NCBI GenBank assembly: GCA_009617715.1
Contig: VTFK01000073.1
Coordinates: 62,001 to 126,000, forward strand
Length of the DNA: 64,000 bases
Source of the DNA: Plectrocnemia conspersa
Taxonomy: Eukaryota; Arthropoda; Insecta; Trichoptera; Polycentropodidae
Direction: 5' to 3'
Shown: in pieces, positions 34,529-46,930 of the stretch
Layout of the letters: each line of letters opens with the position of its first letter
Position numbering within the stretch: the stretch's first letter is position 1
Program-made: the position numbers and the translations under genes
The notes under the pieces: generated by a model
What the model was told of the DNA's origin: nothing
What the model saw: the letters and a program-made list of their open reading frames with translations, nothing else
The model's database searches: none

Positions 34529-34715
34529 GATAGCTGGACAGATGAAGAGTGACCCCCATCCATGTGTTTAATGTGGTGCACGTCTATGGAAGACCCTAGC
34601 AGTGTGTGAAACTGAAGATGGCTCATTAATATGCAAGACGAAGCCTCCACAAAGACGTGCCAATGAAACCTCGTTCTTTGTAAGTGGTCCAGCTGCGAGA
34701 TGCGTTGAGAAGGAG
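34529..34715 (+). other. Candidate exon or exon relic, cysteine-containing frame
   Basis: A pyrimidine-rich tract ending CTCAGTTACAG|G precedes 34529, and GAGAAGGAG|GTAAGT follows at 34716, both good splice consensus. The second frame reads MKSDPHPCV, one TAA (34569-34571), then 48 open codons up to the donor in phase 0. These include CGARLWKTLAVCETEDGS, LICKTKPPQRRANETSFF and ARCVEKE. Cysteine spacing and lack of low complexity look protein-like. An alternative donor TTT|GTAAGT lies at 34680. The stop means it is a relic, a non-coding exon, or carries a base error. No family was recognised. Confidence 0.3.
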
Positions 34716-34720
34716 GTAAG

Positions 34721-35673
34721 TCTTAAATAAATAAATTATATGATATACTTTAATGAGTGTAAGTGTTTAACTATATTATTTAATACATAAAGATGTATTA
34801 AAATTATTAAAAGCAGGATTAGCTTAAAAAGTCGGGAATTAAGTTTATTAAATAAATGAATATTTATTTTTTACGCGTTATGTTGTCCACCTTTACATCA
34901 CGTAGCGTAAGCCATTATTGATAGAGGTCTAACGATATGTGTGCACGTAATACGTGATATTTTATTTTTCAATTTGATTTTTTTCTAAGCACTTTTTTCT
35001 CAGCACGACTCTTTACACAAAGATGTATTATTGGTAAATGATCACTATTAAGTATGCAAATTTGTGAACGTGTGTTTGCCCCACGGAACCGAACCGAACC
35101 GATTTCACGTTGAAAGAATAATAAAACACATACACAATACACACAAAAGAAAAGAAATATCAAATTTAAGATCGATTAAATAAAAATATGTATTTTTCAC
35201 ATATTTTAAAAGAAAATGGGTTTCATTAGGCTTTTATTTAATTGTATAAATAGCAAAAGTAATAAGTTTATAGAATTCTTAAGATTGATTAAACAACAAG
35301 ATAAACGGTCGCTCTCACTTGACAGCTTCTGCAATATTTTTCGTTCGTTTTCACTGTACTTTGAATTTAATAGGCATTTTATATATAAAGAGCGTTCAAT
35401 ATCAATATTTTTGATACGAAGAAAAAATAACGATTTTTAATTTTATGCGGTGGCAAAGTCTCTAATAATACCACAACAAATAAATCATTGACTTTGGAGT
35501 TTTCAACAATGACATTCAGAAACCATGCAAAAACAATAGTTGGGCTTTCTAAAATACAATGAAATTTATAAATCATAAAAATCATCGACATGGTTTGCTT
35601 AAGCAATAAACATTAAAAAAACGATGCCTCACCATATAATGTAACACGTTCTGCAATATCTGTATGTATGTAT
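34721..35673. other. AT-rich stretch
   Basis: No gene recognised. Small balanced patches at 34,870-35,110. TGTATGTATGTATG microsatellite at 35,661-35,674. Confidence 0.55.
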
Positions 35674-35719
35674 GTTTCATCAAATTATTTGAGAATGTTC
35701 TCAAATAATTCGATGAAAC
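35674..35719. repeat. 22-bp near-perfect hairpin
   Basis: GTTTCATCAAATTATTTGAGAA (left) and its reverse complement (right, 35698-35719) differ at one position. The loop is 2 nt. It lies directly after a TATG microsatellite. Confidence 0.8.
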
Positions 35720-36999
35720 CTTCATTATTTAAAAAAAAACACCTATTGGCATTTCATCTTGAATTGGCAAACAAAAACACTGATTTTTTGAGGAACAGGA
35801 ATTTAAATTAGGAATAATTTAAATATAAATGAATCTTATATGATTAAACTATCATACGTATATCCTTTCGAACAGGATTGCTAAATGTCAAATATCACAC
35901 CGAATGGGATAAGATATAATAAAACGCCCAATCTTAGACCCTATCGATGTAGGTTTTGTGGAACCTTCTTTAATTCAATCTTCCACTTCAATCGTAAGAT
36001 CTGTTACAAAAAGCAGTCAATTTTAAACTTCAAGGGTTTAAATCGATTTTCGAGCCTACTTAAAGGTTATATATATATGACGCATATATCCAACTATAGC
36101 AAAATATTTTTTTGCTTCGCTTGGTAAACAAATTTTTTATATAAAAAAAGCTGAATTATTATGATTTATAATTTAAAGACTTTTAAAGTTTAATTTTATC
36201 CGACATGCCGTATATTTTCCCCTTAATAGATTATTTTGTTACTATAATTGATTTTACATTTTTACAGCTGCAACTTCAACTTCCTTGACTGGTACTTTTA
36301 AACTATTTTAAAAACTATAAAACTCAATGCAATTTTTAACACATTTGCCAACATTAGCACTTCAGATATTAAAAGGTCTAAATGGCAACACGATTTTTCT
36401 TGCAGTGTGTGCTTAAAATAAATAAAGTTTATAAACTTGTTTCTGTTTTTGAAGATAACTTAATGAACAGGAAAAATGGTGTCATTAGGAAGTTCTTGAT
36501 AGAGTGAGTGGTCATCGTTTATCACCGGTTAACTTATTTAAAAAATAAGAAGAAAGGTGTTTATTGATTGATGTATTTGGTATTGTTATTTATAAAACGA
36601 TTACGCGCTATGACGTTGGAGTCAAAAAAATATTTCTTTAGCTCAATATTTATAGTTTAGGCAAATCAAATAATTTGAAAAATATTTGAAGGTATTAAAA
36701 ATAAGTTTTACAAAAAATAAACGCGTTAGAAATATTTTTAGGAAAATATTAAAAATAAAAAGAATTTCACTGATGTTTTTAATTTTGTATATTTTAACTA
36801 TTTTCAAGTTTGATACATGAATATATTTTATTATACATTTTTAATTACTAAATTTCAGTGTTTAAAAGTTACTCATAATATAAATTCATTTACGAGTATC
36901 TTTGGTCGAAACCTTTTGAAAAATATATTATTTCTATACTATAAACATTATCTAGATTTACAATTTTGAATTTTTTTCAGTTTTATGAGGGTTAAAGTT
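35720..36999. other. AT-rich stretch
   Basis: Nothing firm. An 80-codon frame at 35885-36127 has CRFC and C-terminal H/C residues but does not fit zinc-finger spacing. Confidence 0.55.
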
Positions 37000-37420
37000 T
37001 CAATGATTTGCAATCGCGGCACTCAAAAGGAGTGTGAGTGTAGCGCCGCGGCGCTTAGCCGCCTAAAAGGACTTAACCCGTAAAAGCTCGTTTAATTGGT
37101 AAAATCGATTCACGGCTAAATATTAATATCCATACATTCTTACGTGGGAATGTATTATAAGATAGTATGTGGTTATGTGAGCGCGAGGGGCGAGCTGCAC
37201 TCGCTTCGCGGCCAAGATAATTATTTCGTCGGATTTATAGTTATTGCTTTTCGGGGATGACATTAACAATAAGGCCGCCTTAAAGAAAGCCAAGAGTACC
37301 TTTGTGTCTTTACGTCTATAAAATTAAATCACGCGGTTTTATGACTCGAAGACATTTTTTATTATAAATATTCCGCCTTTGATTTGAATGTGATTTGTTT
37401 AATGATCTATGGCGCGGCAT
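37000..37420. promoter_or_regulatory. Candidate regulatory island
   Basis: GC-rich words (GCGCCGCGGCGC, a palindrome at about 37,043-37,054; GAGCGCGAGGGG) mixed with homeodomain-like TTTAATTGG and ATTAATAT cores. No coding frame. Confidence 0.35.
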
Positions 37421-37629
37421 ATAGTACACCTATTCAGAATATATGGAGATAATAATAATAATTAAATATTAGAGAGTAGAAAAATGTAATTGTATTATTA
37501 TAGTAAATATTTCATTTGGATTAAATACATTGTATGACGATATAGCTTATAGTGAATTTTTTTCGAAAGATCAGAGCACATTACGCGTTTTGTTTTACTT
37601 CTTTACATTCTTGTAAGTTAAAAGGACGG
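37421..37629. other. AT-rich stretch
   Basis: Nothing recognised. Confidence 0.55.
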
Positions 37630-38080
37630 CTTCTTTCACGGTAATATTTGTGGATATAAAAAACCGAATTTATTGACACATTTATGCCGCTGCCTCAATG
37701 CTATCGGTGTTCCTTTGAAAACGGTCAAAAGTAATAATAAGAAGGGACCTCCACCTACAAGACTCGAGAATATTTGTTTGAAACAATAAAATACTAGATG
37801 ATGAAGAGCGGTCTTGGCAAAAAAAGATACGCAATTATATATAGAGAAGAAGAAAATACGCATCTTGAATCGGTGTCCATAGATAGACGTAGACGCGGCC
37901 ATCCATATAAAGATCACAATAGCAATTGATCGAAGCGGTGGACTCGCTATTGTCTAAGCGAGATTGGATTCTGCTACCTATTTAGGATCTATGATCGATC
38001 AAACGGTACATAGCAGAGACTGTTCAACAAAAATGGACGCAAGAATGCAGCTGAAACGGCGCAGAAAAGAAATTAACACA
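37630..38080 (+). other. Decayed element of uncertain type
   Basis: Balanced composition between AT-rich flanks. The + reading near 37,980-38,060 gives YLGSMID followed by a basic tail with stops upstream. YLGSxI motifs occur after the catalytic domain in several non-LTR reverse transcriptases, so a LINE remnant is possible. The evidence is weak. Confidence 0.25.
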
Positions 38081-41000
38081 TGTAATTAGATGTAAAAAAT
38101 TTGCAATTTAGTACAATATTTTATTAATCACGCAAATTAAGTTTCAGGTCCTTAAAATAACTGCTGGGCGATATGAGGTAATTTTAAGTAATTGGAAATG
38201 CTTTTTAATTAAATACAAAATAGTATGTAAAATCTAGTGTGTAATAACATCAATATATTTATATTGCACACTTGTATATTCATAGAAACACACATAACAT
38301 TTATTATAGTGTCACCAGAAATAAGCGATTTATTAACGAACCAATACCAGACAATCCGGTTAGAAACTTATTAAGGATTTCTCCGTAATGATCTGACGGT
38401 TGTAGATTCATCAAGTGGCGTATTGTTTCTTACTACTGGTGATGTGCGTTTGTTTCCTGGTAACCCATAAAAGGACACGGCTTTTCTATTTATTTGTCGA
38501 CTTTTTAATTTAATTAAAAGAGAAAAGCTGTCAGTCGGAGCTTTGTTGAGCTTTTACATCACGTTTGTGAAAAAAATACATCAATTAATGTTTCTAATAT
38601 TAAATTACTATAAAATAATAAACATAAAAGTCATTACATGTATTAAAACAATTAATAAAAATGACACACTTTTAATTAATATTGTCAAAAAAATAATATA
38701 AACTCCTCAAAAAGTAATCTAATTTTAAAGCATTTTTTACTTTAACTTGATAAATTTAATTTAATTCAAGGGTATTTGACTTAAGCAAGAAAAAAAGGTA
38801 ATATATTAAGATAAAATATATCCGCATTATAAGTTAATCCATTTTTTTTAATATCCATATCTTTAAAATACGAAGACTTCTGTACATCTGCCAAAAATAG
38901 GGTGCGATGCAAATCTAAAGAATTTGCCCGATTGTTTCTTAATTTTTCTTTTTTTATTATTATTTAAAGAACATTTTTTTATGTTGCTATATTCAATCAA
39001 AATAGGAGATCTAAAATTAATAGCTGTTTAAAATAAAGGGTTTGAATTTTTTCTTAAACCACAGCGTAGATTCTACAGCCACGAAACACGTCTTATATTT
39101 AGTATTCTTCTTTCTTATATATATCTCTTTATCATTTATTTTAAAAGCTAGTATTTTTTTCGTCGTATTTTTCCCAATTCATATTATTCAATATTCAGTT
39201 TTTGGAGAGCTTTTTTTTACGTACTTATTTTATTTCTGTCATTACATTCTTATTTAAAAAAATGTTTCTAATGCACATCGTTTGTGTGAATTTATGCTTT
39301 TAGGTGTATCATATCATATAATTAAACTTTTTTGCAGCCAGGCAGTGAAAAATACACATGCTTAATAACGATCAGAGGAAATGAAAAAAACACATTGGTG
39401 TTTATTTCAAAAATGAAAAATCATTATACAATAATAAAAACACTTGTGTTGCTTTAATTATTAATATTGATAACATTTTTATTATTTTAATAAGCAACAC
39501 TATTTAAAATCTTTATAAATCTAGTACAAATGATATATTTTCACTCTACAGATGCATTAAATTATGTCAAAGTCTGCATAAAGCAGATTATAATTGCATT
39601 TACAGGCAGCTACAAAATCCAAAGGTTTTTTTTATAAATTGATATTCAAAACACTTTTTTAACATAAAATTAATAACAAAGACACCCTCTTCATGCAGAT
39701 ATTTTTAAATGAAAAACTGTCCCATACCTCAATACATTCATTTAGGTTTTGACATTTGTTTTATTACTTCAGACAAGCAGTCACAAAAAGGTTAACCAAA
39801 ATTTTGACTCAAATCCATTTTGTCACTTAAAACAAGCAAATTTCTCAGTCTACTTAATTTACGCCTTATATAAACGATCCTAAGATGATATGCCTGGTAT
39901 AGAATTTACTGAAAGGAGTCAGATATAAAATAAATTAAATATCACTGTTTGTTTGTCAGAGTTATTTAAATAAGATGGAATGTACCGTAATCTGAAAAGA
40001 GGCATAGTTATTTTTATAAATTTTAAACAAGTTTTTTTTTTAATATTAGAGAAAAATGCCAAATCGAGAATTCTAATTTATCTGGAAATTTTTTGATTTT
40101 CAAGCCTTTTTTTTTGTTGAAAATCAGGATGTACAGATATTTTTAAATGTTTTACAATCACTGTATAGAAAATAATGGGTTCGTGTCAGATGTTTGAATA
40201 TATTAATGCTTTATTGAAAGTTTTTAATAGAGGTTGGAAGTATATGAATAGCAACAAAATGTTTATGATTTTTTAATTACTCTAAAAGCCCTTATAAATG
40301 TAGTTTAAAAATTATAATAATAATATTTTTTAATGCGGAGGAATCGGCAGATTGAAAAAATGTATGAGAGCTTTTTTTAGACTTATGCCATTAAATTTAG
40401 TTGTCGCTGAAATTAACTCTCGTTTTATGCAAAATCCGAAGTGGTTTTTATCTTGTTTTAAATATGAAAAATGTAAATAGCAATAGCTGTTATTGACAAT
40501 TTTGTTAACGATTCGAGTATAAATACTTAATATTAAGAGTTAAACAATTAGATTTTTTCATCGGTATTTAAGAGAGTACTCTGAAAAACTAACAATTTAT
40601 GGATAATTTAAGAATAAATTTAACACATTTGAATCGATAGGCAAGAGAGCAAACAACTTTGTGTGTTTGATGCCCTTGAAGGAAACTTTTCCATGGCTGA
40701 AAATTTCTAAACAAAAAAGTATGTACTTTTAAAAAAAGTTATTTTAAGTATACTGTGTGACAGTGTACCTACTAATATATTTTAATAAATGATAATTATT
40801 TCACCGTTATTAAAATTCATTTATATTGTAATTACTATGAATAACATAATTTGCATACTTAAATATTGGTAAAAAAAAAATTATTGCAAAAATAAAAACA
40901 GTAACGATATTTTACATACTATATAATTGCATACTGTATATTACATATATTTTTTATTTATTAAGACTCTAAGAATCAAGTAGTGAAAATGAGAATTCTA

Positions 41001-41399
41001 ATTCCTCGATAAATGAGATACATCGAGAAAGTAGAATGTCTACTAAAAATATATAGAGAGTATATTTAAAATATACTCTAGGTGAGATCCTAGTTTTATG
41101 TAATGCAATAAACCACTATGAATATATAATTTTTTATTTAACATAATTACTTCAATAGTAATTGATTATATTATCATACCATTGTATTATTAGCATTTGC
41201 GCTATATTAAGGTATTATCCTTAATAAATTTCTTATGAAAACCACCCAAAGATTAAAAAACTACGCAAAATACTATACTTACAGAATCTTACCGATTAAT
41301 TTTATATTATGACGAATTACGTTCTGTGCAAAATTGTTTTAAATTATATCCTGCGCACGCAACAAAAGACTCAACATTTTTTTCATCCACACACACACA
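38081..41399. other. Long AT-rich stretch
   Basis: No gene or element recognised in 3.3 kb. Adjacent small hairpins lie at 41057-41079 (AGAGTATATTT-A-AAATATACTCT) and 41078-41093 (CTAGG...CCTAG). Confidence 0.6.
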
Positions 41400-41890
41400 C
41401 TAGCATAATCGACAACATGACTATAACAACATTGTTAATGACTTGACAGTCATTAACAATCGCGGGGGATATCATTACTGCGAGCCAGTAGCATTATAAT
41501 CATATCGCTCGGGGGATGCTAACGAGCCGAGCGTTTATTCAAATGACTCGTGTGCGAAATTGGAATTAAAATACATGAAAATGTTAAATTACATTTAGCG
41601 ACCAACAAACCGGCTGACCGTAAGCTATTAGACAAACGACAAAAATAACCGGCCGGTAAATTAGACGGTTAACGCGAAGCTCCACGGCCACGGTTATTAA
41701 CGCTTAATGGCCGATAATGCGGGGATGTTAAATTGTTTGCATCAATTTTTTGGTAATGAGTATATACATGTAGTAGGTGAATGCAATTGCGTAATAATTA
41801 ATCAATCACCGTGACGCGACGGTTAAGATTCCGGTTTTTGACGCGAGAGAAGCGGCTCGAAAGGCGAGAAAAGTCTATGTAGAAAGTGTA
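41400..41890. promoter_or_regulatory. Candidate regulatory island with TTAATGA hairpin
   Basis: A perfect inverted repeat ATTGTTAATGACT-TGAC-AGTCATTAACAAT (41431-41460) carries two TTAATGA homeodomain cores facing inward. GC-rich spans (CGCGGGGGAT, CCGGCCGG) and further TTAACG/TTAATGG words follow. CTTAATGGCC at 41703-41712 is shared exactly with the island at 54.6 kb. Confidence 0.4.
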
Positions 41891-42419
41891 ATTTTAAAAT
41901 AGCGTTCGTTTCAAGAATGAAGAAATGTGAGGTTTCTATGCATTATAGAAAAAAATATTAACCTTATATTGTACGAAAATATTAAAAAAATATATTATTA
42001 TATTAACTTAAAATTTTACTTCGATTAGTGCATGTCTATGCTATAAATATAATATATGATAAAAGCCATTTACTTTTTACTACTCTATTAGTTAATTCCT
42101 TAAATACATTTATCTTATATTTTTTTTAATTCATTTTTTATTCTCACAATTAAACGCCTCACCTTCATTATTTATAATCCTGGGGATTAAATATTGTAAG
42201 TATATTATAAATATTTATTATTATACACCCATCATTTTCATCTTAAATATTATGGAGACAATTATAATACCATTGAAATTTATGTCAAAAAATTACATTT
42301 ATTATCAATAATTATTTTTATTAGTACGCGTGTGTGTAGGCTTTCAAGTTATAAAAATTCAAATGAAAATATATGAAAATTTATGACTTGCTACGTAAGT
42401 GTATTTGTTGCATTAACCT
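41891..42419. other. AT-rich stretch
   Basis: Nothing recognised. Confidence 0.6.
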
Positions 42420-42765
42420 TTGAGACGATCAGAGATTTGGACGGATTAGACAAATGCATTTCAAAACATACCATAATAAAACACTGCTCAGCTCTTATAT
42501 AAACGAAAAAATATGCTATTTATCGTTCTTATAAAAAAAGTGCTCACATCAGACATTTCCATTTGGAGTATATTTCCGTCAGAAACTTTCATCAATAACT
42601 TATACTCCAGAATACGCTAGACTTCATTACAATTTGCACCAAATAAAGCTACGCTGAGCATCTACTGAGACCTTAAAAGTCAAAGGAAGCAGCCGCTTCC
42701 TCTTCACATCAACTTTGATCCAGCTACGACGTCCAAAATTCATACTTTAACCCGATGTTTTCATA
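42420..42765 (+). mobile_element. LTR-like family A, copy 4
   Basis: A TATATAAAC box (42496) is followed 191 bp later by the core (42687): AAGCAGCCGCTTCCTC, TTCACATC, TTGATCCAGCTACGACGTCC. CAAATAAAGCTACG at about 42,644 lies before the core, whereas copy 3 has it after. The upstream 17-base family word is absent or diverged. No internal region recognised. Confidence 0.5.
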
Positions 42766-43689
42766 CGCATCTAAAATGTATCAAACAATTGTTTTCAAAC
42801 ACTGCTAGTAGTTATGAAACTATTTATGTATAAATTCAACTAAGCCCAAAACAACCAAAACTGTTTAACCTAATGAAAGTTCTAAAACTAAAATTAATTA
42901 AGTTTGAGTTTGTATTGAAAATCAAAATATATGTATAACTACCGATGAACATGAATTCGGATATGATTTTACTAAAACGAAATTTAATTTATTATATAAC
43001 TACATGTGTAATACACTTATGCTGTAACATATACCTATTTTTTACGATGTACTTTTACTCGTATGTTTAAAGATTTTATTTGATGGCTAGTTGTTAGTTA
43101 TATGTGTAGATTATAACATAATAATATATGTTCTGCTTTTCCCGCTTAGAAGTAGAACATTGCTTTTTTGTAATAAGTTTTTTTAGTGATCGGTGAGTCC
43201 TAGCGTTTTTAGCAATATTTTAACCATGTCAGAAAATAAATAACATTTTTTTTATAATATGCACTTTTTTACCTAAAACTTATAAATAATTATATTATTG
43301 ATTGTTTAGAATAAGCAAAGAGCCCGATACTTAAGCGCTACATAAATCAATAGATAACAATCGAGTATACTGAATTTATGTTGCGATTAATTACTTCAGC
43401 TCAATAAAAATATTTTTAACAAAATAAAAGTTATGGTTACACCGGTATGGTCCAATTCGAAAAAGGTTGTATGTGTCTGGTATGATTTGAAGGATATTTT
43501 TTGAAAACCTAGCCCGTGGATCAATCGGCAATTGATTTGTTAAATATATCTAACATCTTTTGAACTTGAAAGAAATTCTCCTACTCATATATTTGTCAAA
43601 TTTTGAATGCAGGGGTTACGAAGAAAATATATTTTAAATGGTTTTCATACCTCTAGGCAATATTTTTGTGTTTAAAATATATGCTAATG
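42766..43689. other. AT-rich stretch
   Basis: No gene seen. Confidence 0.6.
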
Positions 43690-44040
43690 TACGCATCATT
43701 ATCATAATCCGTCTATGTTAAACAAATGGCCACAATTCGCGGAAGTGCTACATAAAACAGGACGTATACGTGTTTAAATATTTATTTTCCGTGGCGTCCA
43801 CCATAAATCTGACCAACCGGCCATCAGTCACAGCTAAGGCTCTAACAAGCCAACCTCTCGAAGAAAACAATAACTGTACAGCCTCCTTCATCCGCGTCCG
43901 GTTCTATGCGCTGAGACAAAAGTACGGGGGCCTCCGGACAAAACCTGATCTTCGCCTTCATTTTTTCTACTCCTGGATGCAAAGACAACAACAGGATGAT
44001 CGCGAAGATAGATAAAAGCCCCTCACATGTCGGAACTGGT
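43690..44040 (+). other. Coding-like block, unidentified
   Basis: Balanced sequence with an 81-codon + frame (43770-44015). Its second half (YGGLRTKPDLRLHFFYSW, then a Q/D/R-rich end) looks protein-like, but no family was recognised. It is bounded abruptly by AT-rich DNA, so a decayed element or an exon relic is possible. Confidence 0.25.
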
Positions 44041-44639
44041 ACATGATTAAGTCGTCATACTGTCCCCTATGATTGAGCTGACGGTTTGTGCAGATTGCAC
44101 TAATGCAAGTCATTAATGTTACGTAGAGCAAAAAATATATATATGTACACATAAACTCTAGATTTTTTTGATACGTAATAAAAAACGGTCGTATAAATGT
44201 TAACCGTCTGTTAAAATTAGGGTTAAAATACATATCTTACATCCAAACTTATCCAAAGAGTATCAGTGTGTTATTAAAGGTATTAAGTGTAACATGAATA
44301 TGTTTCTGCTCAAATTTTCACACATAATCGGTGATAATGACTTTTAATAATTAATGACTATAATAATAGCTCTGATGACATATTTTATTATAAGTTTAAT
44401 AAAAAAAATATGAGCTCATGTGAATAACAATAATTTACCACAGATCTATTGTTTAAAATCAAAACTACTGCCTTTGAAAAACATAATTTATTTTGAATAT
44501 ACAATTTCATCAAAAAAGTAGTTTTTAATTTTAAATATTAACTATTAGTAATTGTTTAATATATTAGTAAATTTATTATTAAAAAATAAATGGAATATTT
44601 CTTAGATTTTCATTTGAAAATGATTGAAAAACTTTCTTC
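44041..44639. other. AT-rich stretch
   Basis: Nothing recognised. Confidence 0.6.
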
Positions 44640-45020
44640 TATTATCATTTTAGGTATGATTTTATCAACTCTTGCCCGCGCATTATATCATAACTTACTA
44701 TAATCGAGATGCATATTATAGTAAATAAATGTATGTATTTTACAAATCGATTAGATTTCGACTCCAACCGGTAGATAATATGACAGATAATTCCAGAGAA
44801 CATAGTAGCCGGCGGGAAACCCCATAGAGGCCGTAACAAATCAAGCTCATGGACCAGCAGATGCCATTGTGTTATGTATGTGCTCTGTGGGAAAGTCTCC
44901 TACGAATTCATGTCTGTCATAATAAATTGCATAAAATTAAATCCATAATGAAACTCTATACATATTGATGCGGAACATCATTCCGATATATCAGCGGCGG
45001 ATCGGAACATTGATCATCCT
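44640..45020. promoter_or_regulatory. Small higher-complexity island
   Basis: Balanced sequence including AACCGGTAGATAAT, GCCGGCGGG and GATGCCATTG words. No coding frame. Low confidence. Confidence 0.2.
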
Positions 45021-46659
45021 CCGTATAAACCTGATTGAACTTTGAACATTGTATAATAATATAGGGGGAAAAAAAACAATATCTATGATTTAATGCATAT
45101 ATGCTGTCTGATAATAAAATGCAAATAAGAAATAATTTGATTGTTGTAGACAATATTGAAAAAATGATTAAATCAGTATGGAGCGCGTGTTAGATATTAA
45201 TATTTAAATGGTGGTATTATATAAACATATATTCGTTTTCATGCTGAATTTAATTAGTGGGTACGTGCAAAAATAAAACGATAGAACTAATACCGTAATA
45301 ACGGTCTGATGAAGTTATTGTCAATAACGACTTATAAATATAAATTGTTATTTAATTGATGCATATATGAATATCTATACATGCTGATATTTTAGTATAT
45401 AGATATAGAATAACATCAGATCTTTAAAAACTATATTTTTAAAATTTAATTTAATAGCACTGAACATGGTTTTTGTTACACTGATAATATTTTTAATTAG
45501 ATTGTGATTATAGCTGTTTGAATAATGTATTGTCGTTAATTATTTAGAATAACAGTTCCTTATCTGTGTTCCCGAATTATGATTGTGGAAAAATATTATA
45601 GTTTATCGAGCGATTTCTGTCCAGTGATTAGTCGGTCGCCCTAAAGGGCTATCCAAGATATATACATACAGAGGGTAGTATAGTTTTTATAGTTCTAAAG
45701 ATTTTGTTTAATTTATTATCTTATCACACCTTTCATGATTGTTAAAGTCCAATATGTTGTATTTATTATAATTCTTGTCTCACTGAATGTGCATTTTTTA
45801 ATTATATTTATCAGCAATCACGTTATTCTGATTGTATTTGTTTTTGTTCACTGTCTATTGAGAAAAAATAAGCCATATATGCGTTGAAATACCCTGGATT
45901 CTTAGAATAGTTTTTCACGTTCTCGCGCAATTAAAATCATTATTGGCAGATTGTTAAAAAAAATTAAATGATTAAATTAAATTATGCAAATATTTTTTAA
46001 CAACATTTTGTGATTTTATTTTATTTTTATTTATTTTTTTTTTTTCAAAAGATAAATTGCGATTTTTAAAACGTATATTGAAATAATGTTTGTTAAAAAG
46101 AAAGTGTACAGTGACATCATTTAAATACTTTCCTTGATCAAAAGAAGACAACAATACTATTGGGTTTTTAATCCTTGTAATATTAGTAAGAAATTATAAG
46201 ATCTAACTTGTTAAGAATCTTCAAATTTTAACAACCTGATAAAAAAAATTAAATAAATAAAAAATATCGTAATTTATGCAAAAAAGCATGCTTTTCGGTA
46301 CCATATACTGTTATAAAAGTAAATATTTGCTTTATAAACGACAAAAACATAATATAGGAACAAGTTAGATGCTACTTTTAAAATCAGATTTTATTATTTT
46401 ACCATCAATGAAAATTTGAAAAAAATAGTGAAATAAATTTATATTGCTGTAGTATTTTTTGATAAAATGTCTTTAATGTAATAATAGTATTTAAACATAT
46501 AGAAAAAGGTTTTACGTTTTGAATACCTTTATGAATTTCGCACCGTGTCAATCGCCTTTTTTTCAATATATAGTAATAGCACGCCACTGTTTTTTATTCC
46601 CAGTCATAAATTTACTGCTTTCAGCCTCTTTAGATATGTCATCAAATACACATTTGCAC
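45021..46659. other. AT-rich stretch
   Basis: No gene or element recognised. GCCCTAAAGGGC at about 45,640 is a 12-bp palindrome. Confidence 0.6.
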
Positions 46660-46930
46660 CGATTGTTGGTAGTTTAAATGGAATCCGCACCCGTGTCACA
46701 CGGAGAGCGGTCGCCCTGTCAATCCGCAATATTATTAGTCGTCCGGTCAGCGGTCGCCGATGGCCGTCGGTGTCGGGTCGGCTACACCTGTAGGAGACAC
46801 AGGTGAATGTGTGTATTATCTCGCTGTAAATACTACGTAATTCCTATCCCAACAAGACACCGGACAAACAGGTTCCTCGCACTCATAATAAGAATATTGT
46901 GCGAGCGGACACAGATTATCTTCACAGATG
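46660..46930. promoter_or_regulatory. GC-rich island with repeated GCGGTCGCC
   Basis: This is one of the most GC-rich segments of the window. GCGGTCGCC occurs twice (about 46,707 and 46,751). ACACCTGT-AGGAGAC-ACAGGTG is a 7-bp hairpin with a CAGGTG E-box on each arm. The 82-codon frame here has no domain. Confidence 0.3.

Noticed and set aside
35885..36127. Possible C2H2 zinc finger (YRCRFCGTFF...)
   Set aside because: The distances from the second Cys to the His/Cys residues do not fit the C2H2 pattern, and the rest of the frame is featureless.
46545..46793. 82-codon frame ending in an R-rich segment
   Set aside because: The GC-rich island forces arginine codons and there is no domain. The island itself is more likely regulatory.
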